A DNA stretch of 6,310 nucleotides, taken from NCBI GenBank assembly GCA_900752625.1, contig CAADWC010000114.1, positions 1 through 6,310 on the forward strand. The letters run 5' to 3'. This document shows positions 5,756-6,310 of this stretch, in pieces. A model generated the notes under the pieces. It was not told the origin of the DNA and did no database searches. It saw nothing but the letters and a program-made list of their open reading frames with translations. The first letter of the stretch is position 1, and every line of letters begins with the position of its first letter. A program made the translations under genes and the position numbers. Source of the stretch: Oscillospiraceae bacterium. Lineage in GTDB: Bacteria > Bacillota > Clostridia > Oscillospirales > Ruminococcaceae.

Positions 5756-6310
5756 CTAATCCTCTCTTTCGACTACAAGCGTATCTCCGTGAAGGTCGGT
5801 AATTCTTACCTGAGTTCCGGTTTTAAGCAGTTCTTTTTCGTTGGAAACCGCCGAAAGCTCCCTGAACTGTCCTTGAACAGTTACCGTTATCCTGCCCTCT
5901 CCTTCGCCTTTTGCAGGGATAGGAACATATACGGTTGCAAATTCGCCGATACAGTTTTTCATATTGAGCGTACCGTTTTCGGAAAGCTTTGCCGAAAGCT
6001 GAATGATCTTCGCAACCATAAACATAGTCAGAAATCCCAGCACAAGACCAAGACCGATGCCGAGTATCGATGGCATACCTGACTGAACCGAAACAATGGA
6101 GGTCCAGCTGAAAACCGTGAGGAACGCTACAATAGTCTGAAGCGTAAACATACGCATAGACGTGAAATCGGCAGGATTTCCTCCGTCAATGATTTCAGTG
6201 TGACTGCCGACATTGTGCATACCGCTGTCAGAAATATCGACGTCAAAGTCCAGATCCATTCCTGAGGTGTCTGAAAAATCTGTTCCGGCGCCGCCGTCAT
6301 GAAAACCGAA
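5756..6310 (-). CDS. NfeD-like membrane protein with OB-fold domain, 5' end cut by window
   Basis: NfeD-like proteins are membrane partners of SPFH/flotillin proteins, usually encoded beside them. The frame is open from the right edge for 184 codons before the TAG stop. The visible N-terminal part is Gly/Asp/Ser-rich and low in complexity (FHDGGAGTDFSDTSG, then MDLDFDVDISDSG), the type of acidic linker seen between membrane segments in YuaF/YqiJ-like proteins. Two membrane helices follow (near MFTLQTIVAFLTVFSW and ILGIGLGLVLGFLTMFMVA), then a beta-rich OB-fold domain of about 75 residues (GTLNMKNCIGEFATVYVPIP to TGTQVRITDLHGDTLVVERE). An in-frame ATG at 6259 exists, but it has no spaced ribosome binding site and the open frame continues upstream in the same linker-like composition. 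I therefore treat the gene as continuing past the edge, probably into a first membrane segment. It is followed 3 bases later by the zinc-ribbon gene. Confidence 0.85.
   Translation of the reverse strand, partial: FGFHDGGAGTDFSDTSGMDLDFDVDISDSGMHNVGSHTEIIDGGNPADFTSMRMFTLQTIVAFLTVFSWTSIVSVQSGMPSILGIGLGLVLGFLTMFMVAKIIQLSAKLSENGTLNMKNCIGEFATVYVPIPAKGEGEGRITVTVQGQFRELSAVSNEKELLKTGTQVRITDLHGDTLVVERED

Noticed and set aside
6257..6259. ATG at 6259 as the true start of the NfeD-like gene
   Set aside because: AGGA directly abuts it with no spacing, the frame stays open to the window edge, and the residues upstream continue the same Gly/Asp-rich linker, so it is more likely an internal methionine.

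Overview
This window reads as ordinary chromosomal DNA from a low-to-mid GC Gram-positive bacterium. It is most likely a clostridial Firmicute of the Ruminococcus/Oscillospiraceae kind. The grounds are strong AGGAGG-type ribosome binding sites, frequent TTG/GTG starts, a secreted fibronectin-III/CAP protein with a Gram-positive signal peptide, a FloT/YuaG-type flotillin, and a GT2-GtrA fusion. This placement is inferred from gene content; no rRNA or other phylogenetic marker is present. All seven genes lie on the minus strand, so transcription runs from high to low coordinates.

Region A (6310 to 3895) is a membrane-microdomain operon. It holds an NfeD-like OB-fold membrane protein (its 5' end cut by the window edge), a small 89-residue one-helix zinc-ribbon protein 3 bases after it, and a long flotillin of 492 residues 109 bases further on. 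NfeD-like proteins and flotillins are classic partners (yuaF-yuaG in Bacillus, yqiJ-yqiK in E. coli); the zinc-ribbon protein between them is the unfamiliar member. A strong hairpin at 3800-3833 probably ends this operon.

Region B (about 3740 to 2541) is a self-contained single-gene unit. A good sigma-A promoter (TTGACT, 17-base spacer, TAGAAT with an extended -10) drives a secreted protein with two fibronectin type III repeats and a CAP/SCP (YkwD-like) domain. An intrinsic terminator follows the stop codon by about 35 bases.

Region C (about 2468 to 1) is a tightly packed three-gene operon. A GT2 glycosyltransferase fused to a GtrA-like membrane domain is followed after 8 bases by a membrane-anchored phosphodiester glycosidase (NAGPA domain). 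That gene overlaps by 20 bases the start of a polytopic membrane protein that runs off the left edge. The last gene has no ATG start and begins at a TTG. All three starts in this operon are non-ATG (GTG, TTG, TTG). The layout suggests transfer of a lipid-linked sugar to a surface polymer, plus an extracytoplasmic enzyme acting on sugar phosphodiesters.

I see no tRNA, rRNA, CRISPR, insertion sequence, phage gene or sign of recent transfer. The two less-explored items are the zinc-ribbon protein inside the flotillin operon and the hairpin in front of the flotillin ribosome binding site.
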